A DNA stretch of 64,000 nt from Cephalopachus bancanus. Lineage: Eukaryota > Chordata > Mammalia > Primates > Tarsiidae. Positions 46,005 through 57,078 of this stretch are shown piece by piece. The notes below the pieces were generated by a model that made no database searches, was not told the origin of the DNA, and worked only from the letters and a program-made list of their open reading frames with translations. Within the stretch, counting starts at the first letter, position 1. The number at the start of each line of letters is the position of its first letter. The translations under genes and the position numbers were made by a program. Where the stretch lies: positions 1,550,001 through 1,614,000 of the forward strand of contig JAPVLO010000044.1 in the NCBI GenBank assembly GCA_027257055.1, written 5' to 3'.

Positions 46005-46510
46005 TTCCCACTGCTATTTGCAGGCCCATAAGGTCCTGGAGGATCTAGCTCCTGCTTGCCTCGCAAGCCTCATTGCCCTCACTCTCCCACACCCAACAGT
46101 CTGTTGTGTAGCGTCTACCCTTCAGCAACCAAAAGTAATTCACTGTCCTCCCAGCAGATGCCTACTCAGTCTTCTGGTTTTGTATTAAAAGCCACTTGTG
46201 GCTGAGGTGAGTGGATTACCTGAGCCCGCGGGTTCGAGACCGCCTGGGCAACTTGGTGAGACCTCATCTCTACAATAAATCAAAAATTAGCTGGGCGTGG
46301 TAGCACGCACCTGTAGTTCCAGCTACTTGGAAGGCTGAGGCGGAAGGATCTCCGGAGCCCAGCAGGTCGAGGCTGAGGTGGCCAGGAGCGGCCACTGCAC
46401 TCCAGTCTGGGCAAGAGAGTGAGACTCCAACTCAAAAAAAAAAAAGCCACTTGTTCGTGGAACTCTTCTCTGACCTCTGAAATGAATTCAGCCCCTCTCT
46501 TACAGCTGAG
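46005..46510 (+). mobile_element. L2 LINE 3' remnant, split by an Alu
   Basis: 'CATAAGGTCCTGGAGGATCT', 'GCTTGCCTCGCAAGCCTC' on the left and 'GAACTCTTCTCTGACCTC' right of the Alu fit the L2 3' UTR in order, so the Alu landed inside it. Confidence 0.7.
46199..46441 (+). mobile_element. 5'-truncated Alu, plus strand
   Basis: Starts at 'GGCTGAGGTGAGTGGATTAC', lacking about the first 45 bases of a full Alu; carries the 'CAATAAATCAAAAATTAGC' linker and 'GACTCCAACTC' end. Target-site duplication 'AAAAGCCACTTGT' on both sides. The only Alu between 34.2 and 58 kb. Confidence 0.95.
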
Positions 46511-47059
46511 ATTGAAAATGGTAACCTCAAAACCTCAGTCAGGCAACATTCTTAATTTGTTTTCATTTTAATTGAGTCTATATTTTTAAAATGTGTATAT
46601 TTCATATAAAAATCCAGGCACCAGCTCCTCTCAAAAATCAGACACGTTATTAATGCTGGACTAACATCCCATAGTAGTTTGGCTAGACAAATGGGGGAAA
46701 GTGGTCATCTTACCACCCTTTTCAGGGAATATTCTCCAAAAATAGCATCTTTTTAGCAATTCTTTTAAAAGAAACTATGTTAACATGGCTATGATTTAAA
46801 TGAATCTGGAAGAAAGACTGAAAGATTCTTTGAGTATCCAGTCTGAAGCAAAGGGACATGAATTTTCTTCATGGTAGCAGTGGCTTTGCCCACAGAGGGG
46901 GGATATATTTGCCATAGCCCCTAATCCTTTAATTTATGCTTTCCACCAAAACGTACATCCAGAAAGTGTCAGCTTAGTCCTATCCTGATCGTTGCTGAAT
47001 CTGTTGTTCAATTGTTCTCTCAGGCTAAAAGATAACATTGAAAATTACTTAAGATGCCT

Positions 47060-47225
47060 GCTAGGGCAAGGAATTGACTTGATCACTTATCTGCCCTGCT
47101 ATCTTACGCAAGTCACTGAAACCCTCTTCATTTTATAAATAGATATGATGACAATAATATTATGACCCTTCTCTCATTCTCTGAGCATTAAATGGCAGTG
47201 TTTAAGTGGAAGTACAATGTCAACT
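47060..47225 (+). repeat. MIR SINE fragment
   Basis: 'CGCAAGTCACTGAAACCC', 'TTCATTTTATAAATAGATAT' and 'CTCTGAGCATTAAATGGCAG' match the MIR core and 3' part. Confidence 0.55.
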
Positions 47226-47254
47226 TAAAATGGTAACACAAGTTTTAATTATTC

Positions 47255-47475
47255 TGCTGATTATGGTAACTAGTGAACACACTAGGCACCATGCTAGCAG
47301 TCACTTTATAGAATATATCTCACTGAAGACTCACAGTTACCCTATGAGTCAGGTACTGACACGCCCATTGTATAGATGAGGAAAATAAAACTCAGAGAGA
47401 TTATGTAATTTGTCCAAGATCATCAGCTATAAGGCAGACCTAGGATCTGAACTGAGTTCTGTTTAGTGTTTCCAA
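47255..47475 (-). repeat. MIR SINE, minus
   Basis: 'CACACTAGGCACCATGCTAG', 'CCTATGAGTCAGGTACTGAC', 'ATTGTATAGATGAGGAAAAT', 'AAGGCAGACCTAGGATCTG': clear reversed MIR. Confidence 0.85.
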
Positions 47476-47659
47476 CAACAGCACATTACTTTTCTAAAAT
47501 CACAAAATGATAATTGTAGTAGCAGTTGAAGTCATTATTTGTATTGAGCTATTTCTTGTGTTATGAGCAAAGCCCCATGTTTAGCACATCATATGTATTA
47601 GCTCTTTTAACAATGATAATGAGGTGGGAAGCTATTTTATTTTCTATTTTTTTCTCTTT

Positions 47660-47676
47660 TGTTGTTGTTGTTGTTG
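47660..47676. repeat. (TTG)n short repeat
   Basis: Five to six TTG units. A longer TTG tract occurs at 55353-55374. Confidence 0.85.
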
Positions 47677-48109
47677 GATTAGTAAGACAAAATATCACAG
47701 GTCTTATTGTTTAAGAGAAGTGATGACAAGTTGAAAATAAGTTTTAAAGTTGCTCTCAGTACATGAGTGCCATATTGTTTTGATCTTCACTGCATTCTTG
47801 ATGTCTAATAGGGGCTCGATTAATATGTGTAGGCATCAATATCTATTGGACATGTGAATGAGCAAGAGAATGAATGAAAACTCATGACTCTTAAGAGATG
47901 CTAGAAACATGATGTGACTGAAAACACACTTCTACTCTTTCACATTCTACGTGACTCAACCTTTACTCTAGCATGTTATAGAGACCCCTTTGTATCTTCC
48001 AAAATTATTCATTAGAATAGGATTAAAATGAGCTAATTCCCCAGAATCAAATCCCTATCAACACAGAGGTCTTTCTGCAACCAATATGGACTTGGTGTGT
48101 ATAAGATGA

Positions 48110-48350
48110 ATGCATTTATTTGAATCCCATAAAACATATTATTATTACTATCAGCTCAATTTCCCCTCAATACATAATACCACAACACATTATTACCATC
48201 ATGCCCATTTTTATGAAAAACATATCAGAAACTGAGAAAGGTTAAGTAAGTAACTGTTCTGAGATTCCATGTCCATAATAAGGAAGTAGCTAGGATATGA
48301 ATCCAGGTTTTTCCTGACTTCAGAAGCGATGTTGTTGACTAAACTGCTAT
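48110..48350 (-). repeat. MIR SINE, minus
   Basis: 'CATCATGCCCATTTTTATG', 'GGTTAAGTAAGTAACTGTTC', 'GAAGTAGCTAGGATATGAAT' follow the reverse MIR. Confidence 0.65.
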
Positions 48351-48849
48351 ACATCTATGAATCAGCACTGACCTCAAATTAGGCTCTAGAAATTTGAAAG
48401 ACTAATGTTGTGCCACATGAATGGGCATCTGCCCACTTGAATCTGGGAAACTTTTAAAACAAATCAGTTAATGCTAAGCCTTTTTTCAAAGTTTTGAAAA
48501 AAGAATAAGACACTGTTTTATACTCTTCTGTATTTGTGAATATCCTTAGGATTATAGGCAATGACACCTTGTAATAACAATCTATTATTTCTAGCTTATA
48601 TTCTGTTTGATACGCCTTCGGAGTCTGCCATAACTTCACATCAATCAGAATCTTCAAAAATGCTGGTTTGTAATAGTCCGCTTCATGGGCTTTTATGAAT
48701 ACTTTTCTAGAGAGAGGAAATCTTTCTAATTAGTATGGTAACTTCCCAGTTATTCAAAAAAAATTAATTGATAATTTGAGATATTTTATACAGAGTCTGG
48801 TCAAAATTTATTTTCTGGAAAAATGTTAAAAAGCTCATAAGCATATCAC

Positions 48850-49070
48850 TAATGTAAATAAGTTTGCAAGAGGGGCATACAAGTCCCTTAAAAGAGCAAA
48901 CTCTTTTCCAGCAATTTAGAGACACCCTGTCATTAGGTTGGTGTGCTAATTACAAATCATTCTAATTGATTCAATAGTCTCCCAAAAGACTTCCATAATG
49001 TACTAGGCAAACACTTTATTAACCAAGCTGAGTTACTGTAGGTTCTTAAAAGAAGAAGGAAAAAAGCTTT
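48850..49070. promoter_or_regulatory. Candidate conserved non-coding element 5 (TAAT-rich)
   Basis: Repeat-free, with clustered homeodomain cores: 'GTGCTAATTACAAATC', 'TCTAATTGATTCAATAG', 'TTTATTAACCAAGC'. Typical of developmental enhancers bound by homeobox factors; function inferred from motif clustering. Confidence 0.4.
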
Positions 49071-49079
49071 CTTGAAAAC

Positions 49080-50570
49080 AATATCAAGTCAGAATTCTCA
49101 CTATTATAGAGGGGGCTTTCCTTGATTTTATTCTCAATCAGTGTTTGTTTCTCTGTTTTGACTTCCTGCTTTTATTTAATGAATGCTAATGTGAGACAGA
49201 AAAGAGAAAACGGACTTGGTTTCTTTCTCTACATCCATCTTGTCTCCCTTTGTAGAAAACATCTGTTGTTCATTCTTGACCGGGATCAATTTCCTCCCTT
49301 TTTCTTTAACAGCCCTGATTTTTTTTTTCTTTTGGGAGTCACATCTCCATGTCTGTCTTTGTGGGTTACATAGATCAACCCCACCTTCCTGGATGCAGTG
49401 TGGTCAATCAGAAATGTTCTATCAGTGTTCATAATGCTAGGCTCAGGGATGGGCACATGTTCCAAGACAGACCAGTGAAAAGATATGCTGGTGGCCCTGA
49501 ATTGCTAAACTGGTAGGATGTAGGTCAGGAGCCTGAGGTCACCCCAAAGAAGGACTTCCCTGAGGAGTGCAGTCAATGCAGAGATGGAAACAGAGGTAAA
49601 GAGATTCCTGATGTTATTTGAAGTTCTGAATTAGGTTGTACCTGAAATTATTTGTACACCTGGGTTTTTCACTTAGACCAATATATTCCTTTTATTTATT
49701 TATTTTTCTTAACCTTGCTTAGGTTGTGTTTTGAATTCACTTGAAAAAAATTTAAGTAAATTTTATTTGCCTTAAGGAATTACTTAAGATAAGAAGAAAC
49801 AGTATCTTTTCTTGTGTATAATTTTATCTTCTTCTTAAGACTAATCTCCTTCTCTGAAATAGTTCAAATTGAAAAAGCCAATAGTTTATTTAAACCAGAA
49901 CTAAAGACTATCTTTCCGAATTTTGAACTAAAAATTTATTAAGCAAAATATTTCACATTTCTGTACGTTCAGTCACCTTAAGTTTTACTCTGAGTCACCA
50001 TCTACTCCTCCCTAAACCTCTGGGAACTGCTTCTTAGCCCACAAGAAATCTCTTGATCTTCATTCTGTGGACTCCTCAATGAGCATGAGATTTTGGAAAC
50101 TACAGTCAGGAAGCTCTGCCATAATCCACCAAAGTCAAGGAAACACACAGAACCAGCTTCCTTCCTGTTGAAAAAGAATTAATCCATAATTCAAAGTACA
50201 AGGAAAAAACATAATTCAATGCAAAGAAATATTCCACTGTAACCACTTCAGAAAAATAATTTTAGCCCAACAATGAAGAGCTTGAATGCAGCAAGTTGGC
50301 TTCAGATTCTGCAGAAAAAAGTGATGGTAGCACCCTCAACAACAAGACAAGACATTTTAAGCTTATTCTAGTCTTGAGTCCAATCATAATGATTGTTTTC
50401 CATTTCTGGGTCTCAGTTTTTCCATCTGTAATATGCAGATAAGCAGACTTACTTCTCCAAATGCATAGCAAAGTTACGGGAGCTCCTTATCTACCTCCCA
50501 CCCACAAAAGTTGTGTAAAAATTTAATCTAATGTCCAAATTAAATAAATCTTCTTGAATGGCTCCTAAGG
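49080..50570. other. Non-coding stretch with one MIR core
   Basis: A MIR core at 50370-50480 ('GGGTCTCAGTTTTTCCATC') is the only repeat I recognise. No gene. Confidence 0.4.
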
Positions 50571-50574
50571 AGTC

Positions 50575-50637
50575 ATATTTTGTAAAACTCTCCAGGTGAT
50601 TCTGAAGAACAGACAAGTTTGAGAACCACTGCTTTAA
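50575..50637 (+). mobile_element. MER5A right-end fragment
   Basis: 'CTCTCCAGGTGATTCTGA' and 'AAGTTTGAGAACCACTG' are the 3' part of MER5A, ending in its terminal inverted repeat. It directly faces another MER5-like start, making a hairpin-capable junction. Confidence 0.65.
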
Positions 50638-50673
50638 AAGAAGGAAGCATTAATGCTTTTATTAAAGCAGTGG
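50626..50673. repeat. Nested inverted repeat
   Basis: CCACTGCTTTAA at 50626-50637 is the exact reverse complement of 50662-50673. Between them is a perfect 12-bp palindrome AGCATTAATGCT (50646-50657). Confidence 0.9.
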
Positions 50674-50815
50674 CTCAAAAAATGGTCAAGACTCACCAAT
50701 GAAGCTGTGTATGAAAGTAAACATCCTGGGCCATTCCCTTAAGCATGCCAGGATAATGCCCTGTAATGTGCCTGGCCAATGAGTAACACTGACGACTCAG
50801 AGCCTGTGTTGGAAG
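50668..50815 (+). mobile_element. Possible second MER5-like element
   Basis: Starts 'CAGTGGCTCAAAAAATGGTC' and 'CTCACCAATGAAGCTG', resembling a diverged MER5 head. Right end unclear. Confidence 0.4.
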
Positions 50816-51745
50816 CCAAAGCTATAGGTGATCCTCCAGAACATCTCTGTTTCTGATTGCTGACTTAACCTTCATTGTTCTAAGAAACTCATGTTTCACA
50901 GAGTAAAGACACTCCAGGCTGCCTCAGAAAGTTCGTCACAGAGACCTGGGCTAATTAGCCTGTTTGGTCTTCTTCAAGAACACAGAATGAGACTCTCTGG
51001 TTTCTACAAAGGTAAAGTATCAGAGGGATTTACTTGTTGTTGCTGTTTTTTAAAGTGAGGGGGCATTTTTTTGGTTGTCCCGGGCCTCAGGGCATCTGTT
51101 CCTATGTAGTACCTGTCCCAAATGCCAATGGTGCTCCCATTGCGAGGAAGGGACCAGGACAGTTATAACCTGTACAGTTGATGAGGATTTTTGTTCTAGG
51201 AATATCTAGAGCAGTATTCAGTGAGATGCAGTGTAGAGTCAACAAAAGTACATCAAAAAGCTGAAAGAGGTTAGACAAATGTGTAGTAGGTCTACCAGTG
51301 GGTTTGAGAAAAGGCACTGTTGTTTCTACTGCCTTTGTGTCTGAGGATCCTGTCTACTAGCATCCAACACAGTATCAATGTGATCATCCGAAAATACTCC
51401 ACCTTGTTTTGCTTTAGTCCAAAAGTTACAGACTACAGATCACATCTAACCTATACAGTTTGTCAACTAAACACAAAATTCTAAAAAATTATTAGTTACC
51501 TGCCTCCAACATTTAGAATTCTTAGGATTTCACATTAAAACTCCTATCTTGAACCTCCTTTTAAAAAGATACAATTAGTAGCAGTGAGCTGTATTTCTTT
51601 GCAGCGGTGTTGGCAGTGCTCACTGACTCTGGCCCCTGAGATGAGCCCCTTGTTCTCTCAGTATCTGCTTCAAGCTTGGCCTGTCTGATCTTCATGCAGA
51701 CATTAACTTCTTCAGAACTCGTGTCCTATCATTCTTCCATGGGTC
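50816..51745. other. Non-coding stretch, nothing recognised
   Basis: No gene or clear repeat. Confidence 0.4.
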
Positions 51746-51749
51746 TACC

Positions 51750-51860
51750 TTAGCAACCCAGAGAGGTGGACAGAACCAAAAAGATGAGCCCCATTTCACA
51801 GATGGGGAGACCAAGACCCAGGAAGGGTACAGGACTTGTCTTGATCAGAGTTATTTTTTC
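51750..51860 (-). repeat. MIR fragment, minus
   Basis: 'CCCCATTTCACAGATGGGG' and 'AGACCAAGACCCAGGAAGGG' are reverse MIR core. Confidence 0.6.
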
Positions 51861-51949
51861 CTGCCACAATGACTTCAATAAATCAGACCACAGCCCCCAC
51901 AGCCATCCCACCCCTGACCTATTTCTAAGTGAGCTTATTTCCCCAGCTT

Positions 51950-52360
51950 AATTCAGGTGTTCCTGGCTTTGTGCAGCTATAAAAGAATTGGATTTAGCTC
52001 TGTTTGGCTTCCCTGTTCTCTTCCTGACACCGCTATTTAATGGACAAACAGTTTGTTTTATTTATCTGACAGGGTTTCTTCACATTGTTTCGGGTTATCA
52101 GCCCTCCCCTGCAGATCATATTACAGCTTGTGCTGGGGTTCGACCCTCAGTAGGGTTCACTCTAAATCAGATCCTTATCATTACTGCAGTGATAAATAGA
52201 GAGGCTTGGAAGCCCACAGCCAGGTTATTTATTTAGTACCTCTGTGGATCATGTTTTATACAGCTGGGGCTTCATGTCAGGCCTTGACGGATCCAGCTTA
52301 GGTTGCATTCAGGAACTAAAACCCAAAGCCCCTTAAATAATGTTAACTTAATAGCTGACA
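51950..52360. promoter_or_regulatory. Candidate conserved non-coding element 6
   Basis: About 400 bp with no repeat signature. It includes a MEIS/TALE-like 'TTTATCTGACAGGG', 'CATTGTTTCGGG' (SOX-like ATTGTT), 'GCTGGGGTTCGACCC' with CpG, 'CCTTGACGGATCC', and repeated 'TTATTTA' cores. The texture is like deeply conserved vertebrate enhancers; I cannot verify conservation here. Confidence 0.42.
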
Positions 52361-52862
52361 TTTTTATGAAATAAGTCTGTGTGGAGGGGGCAGAAAGGGT
52401 ACGATGCAGACAGAGAGCTGGAGCTGAGTTTCAGTGTGTGGGGGTATGGTTGGAGATCTGAATGCTGGTGGAGATAGGAGAGGAGAGAGTGGCTTTGAGG
52501 CTCAGGCTATTTCAAACCAATAGAGAATACTTTCCTGTTACGTGCAGTCTCTCATGGAGGTTTAAAGTTTTGGGGGTTGTTTGTTTGGGAGGGTTTTGAG
52601 AAGAAATTAAAAAGGAGGAGTTGGGGTTAAGATAGTGCTTCTTAAGGAAGTGGTCAAATTAGGCATGAGGTCTTCCTTTTGGGGTGGCTTATGCAGTGGG
52701 GAAGAAGGCATTCTCTCTGTGAACTTCTTGTACAGAACCATCTGGCAGCGCAGGGTGGGGGCTTGGCAGGAGAACCATCTGGTGGGAGCCTCATTTTCAT
52801 CCTGTTTCTCAAATGCAAACTTTCGACATAATCCATAAATGAAGTCACACACACAATCATTG

Positions 52863-52893
<31 letters not shown>

Positions 52894-54194
52894 CATGCTA
52901 AATATGTTATTTTGCAAAGAGCCAACATTCAACATGTGTAACTTTTTTGTGCTTTATGATGTTTCTTTATTTCTGAATATAATTGAAGCCTAAAAAGTGG
53001 AAAAAATATAAGCTGCTTTCAACCTTCCTGATGCTACGGAGGAGAAATAAAGTTCATAAAGTTCTTTTCTTTCCTGGATTCCCAGAAGCTCTTCTCTACT
53101 CACCCCCCATCCCCAGCTCAAATTTGAGAGAAAGGTATAGTTCTATTTAAATAGCCCCAAAACTAAACTGTACCTTTCAATTGAGACAGAAAGAATAGCC
53201 TTTTGATGGGTTTTTCAACTGGAATGCAAATTCTCTCCTATCTCCTAGATACCTGGGCCTACCCCCATTTTTCTTGACTGTAATCTGTTTAGCTTGTGCA
53301 TAGAATGACAAAAACAAAGAGTCTTTCTGTAAAAGAAAAAGAAGAGGAAAGAAAGTAGATCCTGTGTCCTCTTCCCCAGTCTTTGTCAAATTTTTGCTCC
53401 TGGGCCTCAGCAGGTGGCAGTGTACATGAGTCATGCAGTCTATCTTTCTATTTTGTTTATTATTAACCACAAAAATTATGGCGCCATTCCTAAAGTTAGG
53501 CCTTCAACCAAGAAGCCGGGCCATCCTTGGCAATGCTTCCCAGACTTGGGATCTGGGAAAAGACCTGTTAGCTAGGGCATTCTCTTTGCTCTTTCAAAGA
53601 AATGCCTCCTGTCCTAAACCAACACATTGGATGCCAGCTAAAACATATGAGATGACTTTCAGGGAGGAGTATAAGCCCCTTGCTGAATCGTGAAACCTGG
53701 CTATAAGGATTCCTGCATTGAAACATCAACATGTTGCCAGATTGGTGTGTGATTCAGCTTTCTGAACGAAAGGCGGTTCCTAGTGTCACTATGCTGGCGT
53801 GTGACCAGCTTAGGGGTAAGGAGGTTTTAGCAGAGCTGGGAAGCATTATTGGAAGTCAGCACTTGAGGACACAGGGCAGGCCAAATGGTAAGAAGGCTCT
53901 GAAAGTGTGCGGTTTGAGCACATTCAGGTTAGCATCTTGTAAGAAGCTTCAGCTTGGCTTGCCAATCAATAGGACACAACAGTGAAAGCAACTGTTGTTG
54001 GAAAGAAGATGAAAGGGAGACTGTGGTCATCATGATTGGGGAAGGAAGTCACAGTTGGAACCATGTGTAGATAATTAGGAAGGAAAAAGACCATGGTGTA
54101 ATTTGGATTTGTAAATCTCTAAAAATAATAGTGGTTACGGATACTGAAAAGAATTAAGTCATTGTCAAAAAATGCTTTCCTCCACTATCTATTA
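52361..54194. other. Non-coding stretch with one microsatellite
   Basis: G-rich text at 52380-52510 and the TG tract at 52865-52893. A RUNX-like 'TTAACCACAAAAAT' lies at 53463-53476. No gene; frames up to 97 codons lack known domains. Confidence 0.4.
52865..52893. repeat. (TG)n microsatellite
   Basis: About 14 TG units. Confidence 0.96.
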
Positions 54195-54440
54195 ATTTTA
54201 TTTAATAACCCTTACATAAGCACTTACGTTGCGTCAGGCACTGTTCTGACACTTTGCAAATACGAACTGAAGTATGCCTCATTACAACCCTATGAGCTAA
54301 GTATGTACGTGTCATCACCATTTTGCAGATCTGGCAAGTGTGAGCCTGGGAGGTTAAGTAATGTACCTGAAGTCACTTAGCTTCCACATGGGACTGAAAC
54401 CCAGGCAGCCTGACTTGAATCCATAACCTCTCTCAAAGAC
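54195..54440 (-). repeat. MIR SINE, minus
   Basis: 'GCACTTACGTTGCGTCAGGC', 'ACAACCCTATGAGCTAAG', 'CACCATTTTGCAGATCTGG', 'CTGAAACCCAGGCAGCCTG': near full-length reversed MIR. Confidence 0.85.
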
Positions 54441-54559
54441 TTGGGAAACTGATTTCAGATACAGAGTGCTTGGGATCTTCACCAGGGGCCACACTCAAGA
54501 TGGGTCAAGGCAGTTCAATGTCACTGCCTCAAGGTGTGTCCTTGCCACTAATACCTTCC

Positions 54560-54910
54560 ATCTTTACTCTTCATACTTGACTCCCCCTTCTTTGATCTGT
54601 GATGTCTGCTGTGCATTAATGTCCTGATTTCTAGTGCTTGTTTGTTGACCTGATTGGATTACAAGCCTATCTTCATACCCTCCATTCTTGTCTTCTCACC
54701 TAGTGCCTCTGTTTTAGGTAGGCAGGTGTGACTCCTCACACTTAGCTCTAGTGCTCGCTCAAATCTTCCATCTGTCGGCTTCTGATCCACGATGGCTTCT
54801 GGCCTCCATTATCTACCTGCAGATAGCAATCTGACCACTGTCTGGAGGGTGACAGATATATATTCAATAAATGTTTGTTGAATGAATGCATGAGTGAATA
54901 AATGATAAAT
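54560..54910 (+). mobile_element. L2-like 3' remnant
   Basis: The end 'ATATTCAATAAATGTTTGTT' followed by 'GAATGAATGCATGAGTGAAT' is typical of L2 3' ends; the upstream text is compatible. Left boundary uncertain. Confidence 0.5.
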
Positions 54911-56349
54911 AAACTAGACCTCTACCAAATTCCAAAACCCTTTACCTGCTCTCCTGTGGCATGCTCCCACTTGAGACAATTATCCAAACACATTAATCTC
55001 TGAAAGAAACAGCAGCCAGGAGTTCATTCCTTAGAGTAGAAAGTACAAAAGGCTAAAAGTAGCTCTTTCTTTGAATCCCCAAATGTGGTTTCAGTGCAGA
55101 GTACAATCTCATTCTAGCTGAAAGGATTCCATTGTTGACATCTAAAAAGCATTGGACAAACCCTTGTGGAGAAAAATTATGACAAAATGATGCAAGAACA
55201 AATAAATAAGGCATAGAAATCTTATTATAATCACATAAAAATGGCATATATCTTTTGACCAAAGAGTAATATGAAATATTAAATGACTTGTTATTTAGTA
55301 TATTTGAATTTGAATTTTTAAAAATTCCTACTAATGGTAGTAGTGGTAGTAGTTGTTGTTGTTGTTGTTGTTGTGTGCATGCATATGCATGTGTATATGC
55401 CCAAATGTGAAGAATAGCAGGATATGAAAACAAAACTTGTATCATCATCCAGGGGAACTTTGCATTATATTATCAATCCTGACCTGTTCTTCAAAACAAG
55501 TTGATTTCTGATTAAATTTTCCATCCAATTGCCCAAGTCTTAACCTCACAATGGCAGCGGTAGTCAACACTAAGTCGATACAGTTTCTATAATTGGGTAA
55601 GCATTGTACTTTGGGCCCAAGGTAAGCATCCTGTTGATGACACAAGAACAGTATTTGACATTTTAAGAACAGCTGAGTCAACATTGCATCTGGCTAGTGA
55701 GAACATATTAGAATGGTTGCGAAAGAAAGATAAACGTATCTTAAAAACAACAACAAAACAAGCCCAGCCAATTTAGTGACATCCTACTCATATTAAGATA
55801 ATAGTCAATGAGCACTTCCTATGTGAAGGGTTTAACATTATTTATTTTTGCTTAAAATAATGCCCAACATTGCTCCTCAAGAATTGTTAGTAATAATTGG
55901 TAGATGAATGATCTAATGAATATGCATTTGGGCATATCTTTTTAATTTTAATAAAGCCAATGTTAATTTGTGTGACTTCTCAGCTTGTGTCAATTGGTTT
56001 TTAACTCAGATGTAGAAGAGAAGCGTTCTTACCTACTGTGTCCTTCTCAAATTCCTACTCCCACAATGCAGGGACCTCAAGCTTCCAAATCAATATTAGT
56101 AGGAAAACTTTCAGAATCTAAGACATTCAGGTCTCTCATGGATAATAATCCCAACTGAAGGTGACCTTGTAAGAAAAAACTGCAAACTGATGAGTAAACC
56201 AACCACCACAAGGGAAAGTCAACATGTGCTACAATGGACAAATTCATCCCCCTGATATCAGAGAGAATGGAAAAATCTAGATATGACAATATGACACATG
56301 TGCTCCTTCAATCTGAATATTCACTTTAAAAAAAAAATAATTCCAGTTC
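54911..56349. other. Non-coding stretch with a (TTG)n tract
   Basis: TTG repeat at 55353-55374; the Gln run in the minus-strand frame is its translation. No gene or named repeat. Confidence 0.4.
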
Positions 56350-56627
56350 ACTCTCCATGGGATAGACAGAGTGATATTATCAAAAAATCAAATCAGGTTC
56401 CTTCCAAATCCCCATCGCTGCTTAATACCCTGCAGTGGCTTCTAGTTACTTTCGGGATGAACATGAATTTCCTCAGTTATTCTTCAGGTATAGGCCATTC
56501 CTACCTCACCAGGTGACTTCGAGAACACCTGCCCACTCTGTGTCTCTACGAAAGCCACATGTCTCTAGAACACATCATTCCCACCACACACCTTTACCCA
56601 CATTGTTCCTTTAGCCTGGAACACTTT
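56350..56627 (+). mobile_element. L2 LINE 3' remnant
   Basis: 'CCCTGCAGTGGCTTCTAG', 'CATTCCTACCTCACCAGG', 'TGTTCCTTTAGCCTGGAAC' follow the L2 3' UTR. Confidence 0.75.
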
Positions 56628-56661
56628 AAGTCAAAGAAGCCAGACACAAAAGGCCACATAT
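56627..56661 (+). mobile_element. Old L1M 3' UTR, left piece
   Basis: 'AAGTCAAAGAAGCCAGACAC' and 'AAAAGGCCACATAT' are text of an old L1M 3' UTR that resumes at 63555-63780, on the far side of the younger L1. The shared GGCCACATAT is the duplicated target. Confidence 0.75.
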
Positions 56662-56682
56662 ACATTTTTTTACAATAGATAT

Positions 56683-57078
56683 TGTAAGGCCAGAGGTACT
56701 GGAGGGCGGGGCAGGCCTCAACAAGATGGCTCCAACCCAGACCAGGAGAACAATGGGCAAGAGTGAGCCAGCAAAAATGAGTAACCAGAACTAAGATTCC
56801 AGTCGCAAAGTCAGCCAGTTCCTGTTACAGCAACTCTAGTAACCCTGTTCAGCCAATCACCAGCAGACGTGACAGCTGTCCCAACCAGTGATTGCTCTCC
56901 CCGACTTCCTCACAGTTTTCTCAGTGTGCCCTTTATAAACCCATCGACCATCTTGCTGTGCATGACTTCTCTGACCCACAGCTACATGGACCGGTGAACC
57001 TCGCCCGGGATTGTGCTAATAAATTTTTCTTGGCTCCTTTGTTGCTGTTTTGCCTGGTCTGGTTTCATTTATCTTACA
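56683..57078 (+). mobile_element. Solo LTR inserted in the L1 3' UTR
   Basis: 396 bp with TG...CA ends (TGTAAGGCC ... ATCTTACA) and an exact 5-bp duplication GATAT at 56678-56682 and 57079-57083. Inside are a TATA-like CTTTATAAAC at 56931-56940 and a polyadenylation signal AATAAA at 57018-57023, placing transcription on the plus strand. No viral genes remain: recombination between two LTRs presumably removed them. The family is not identified; the 5-bp duplication alone does not fix the retrovirus class. Confidence 0.88.
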
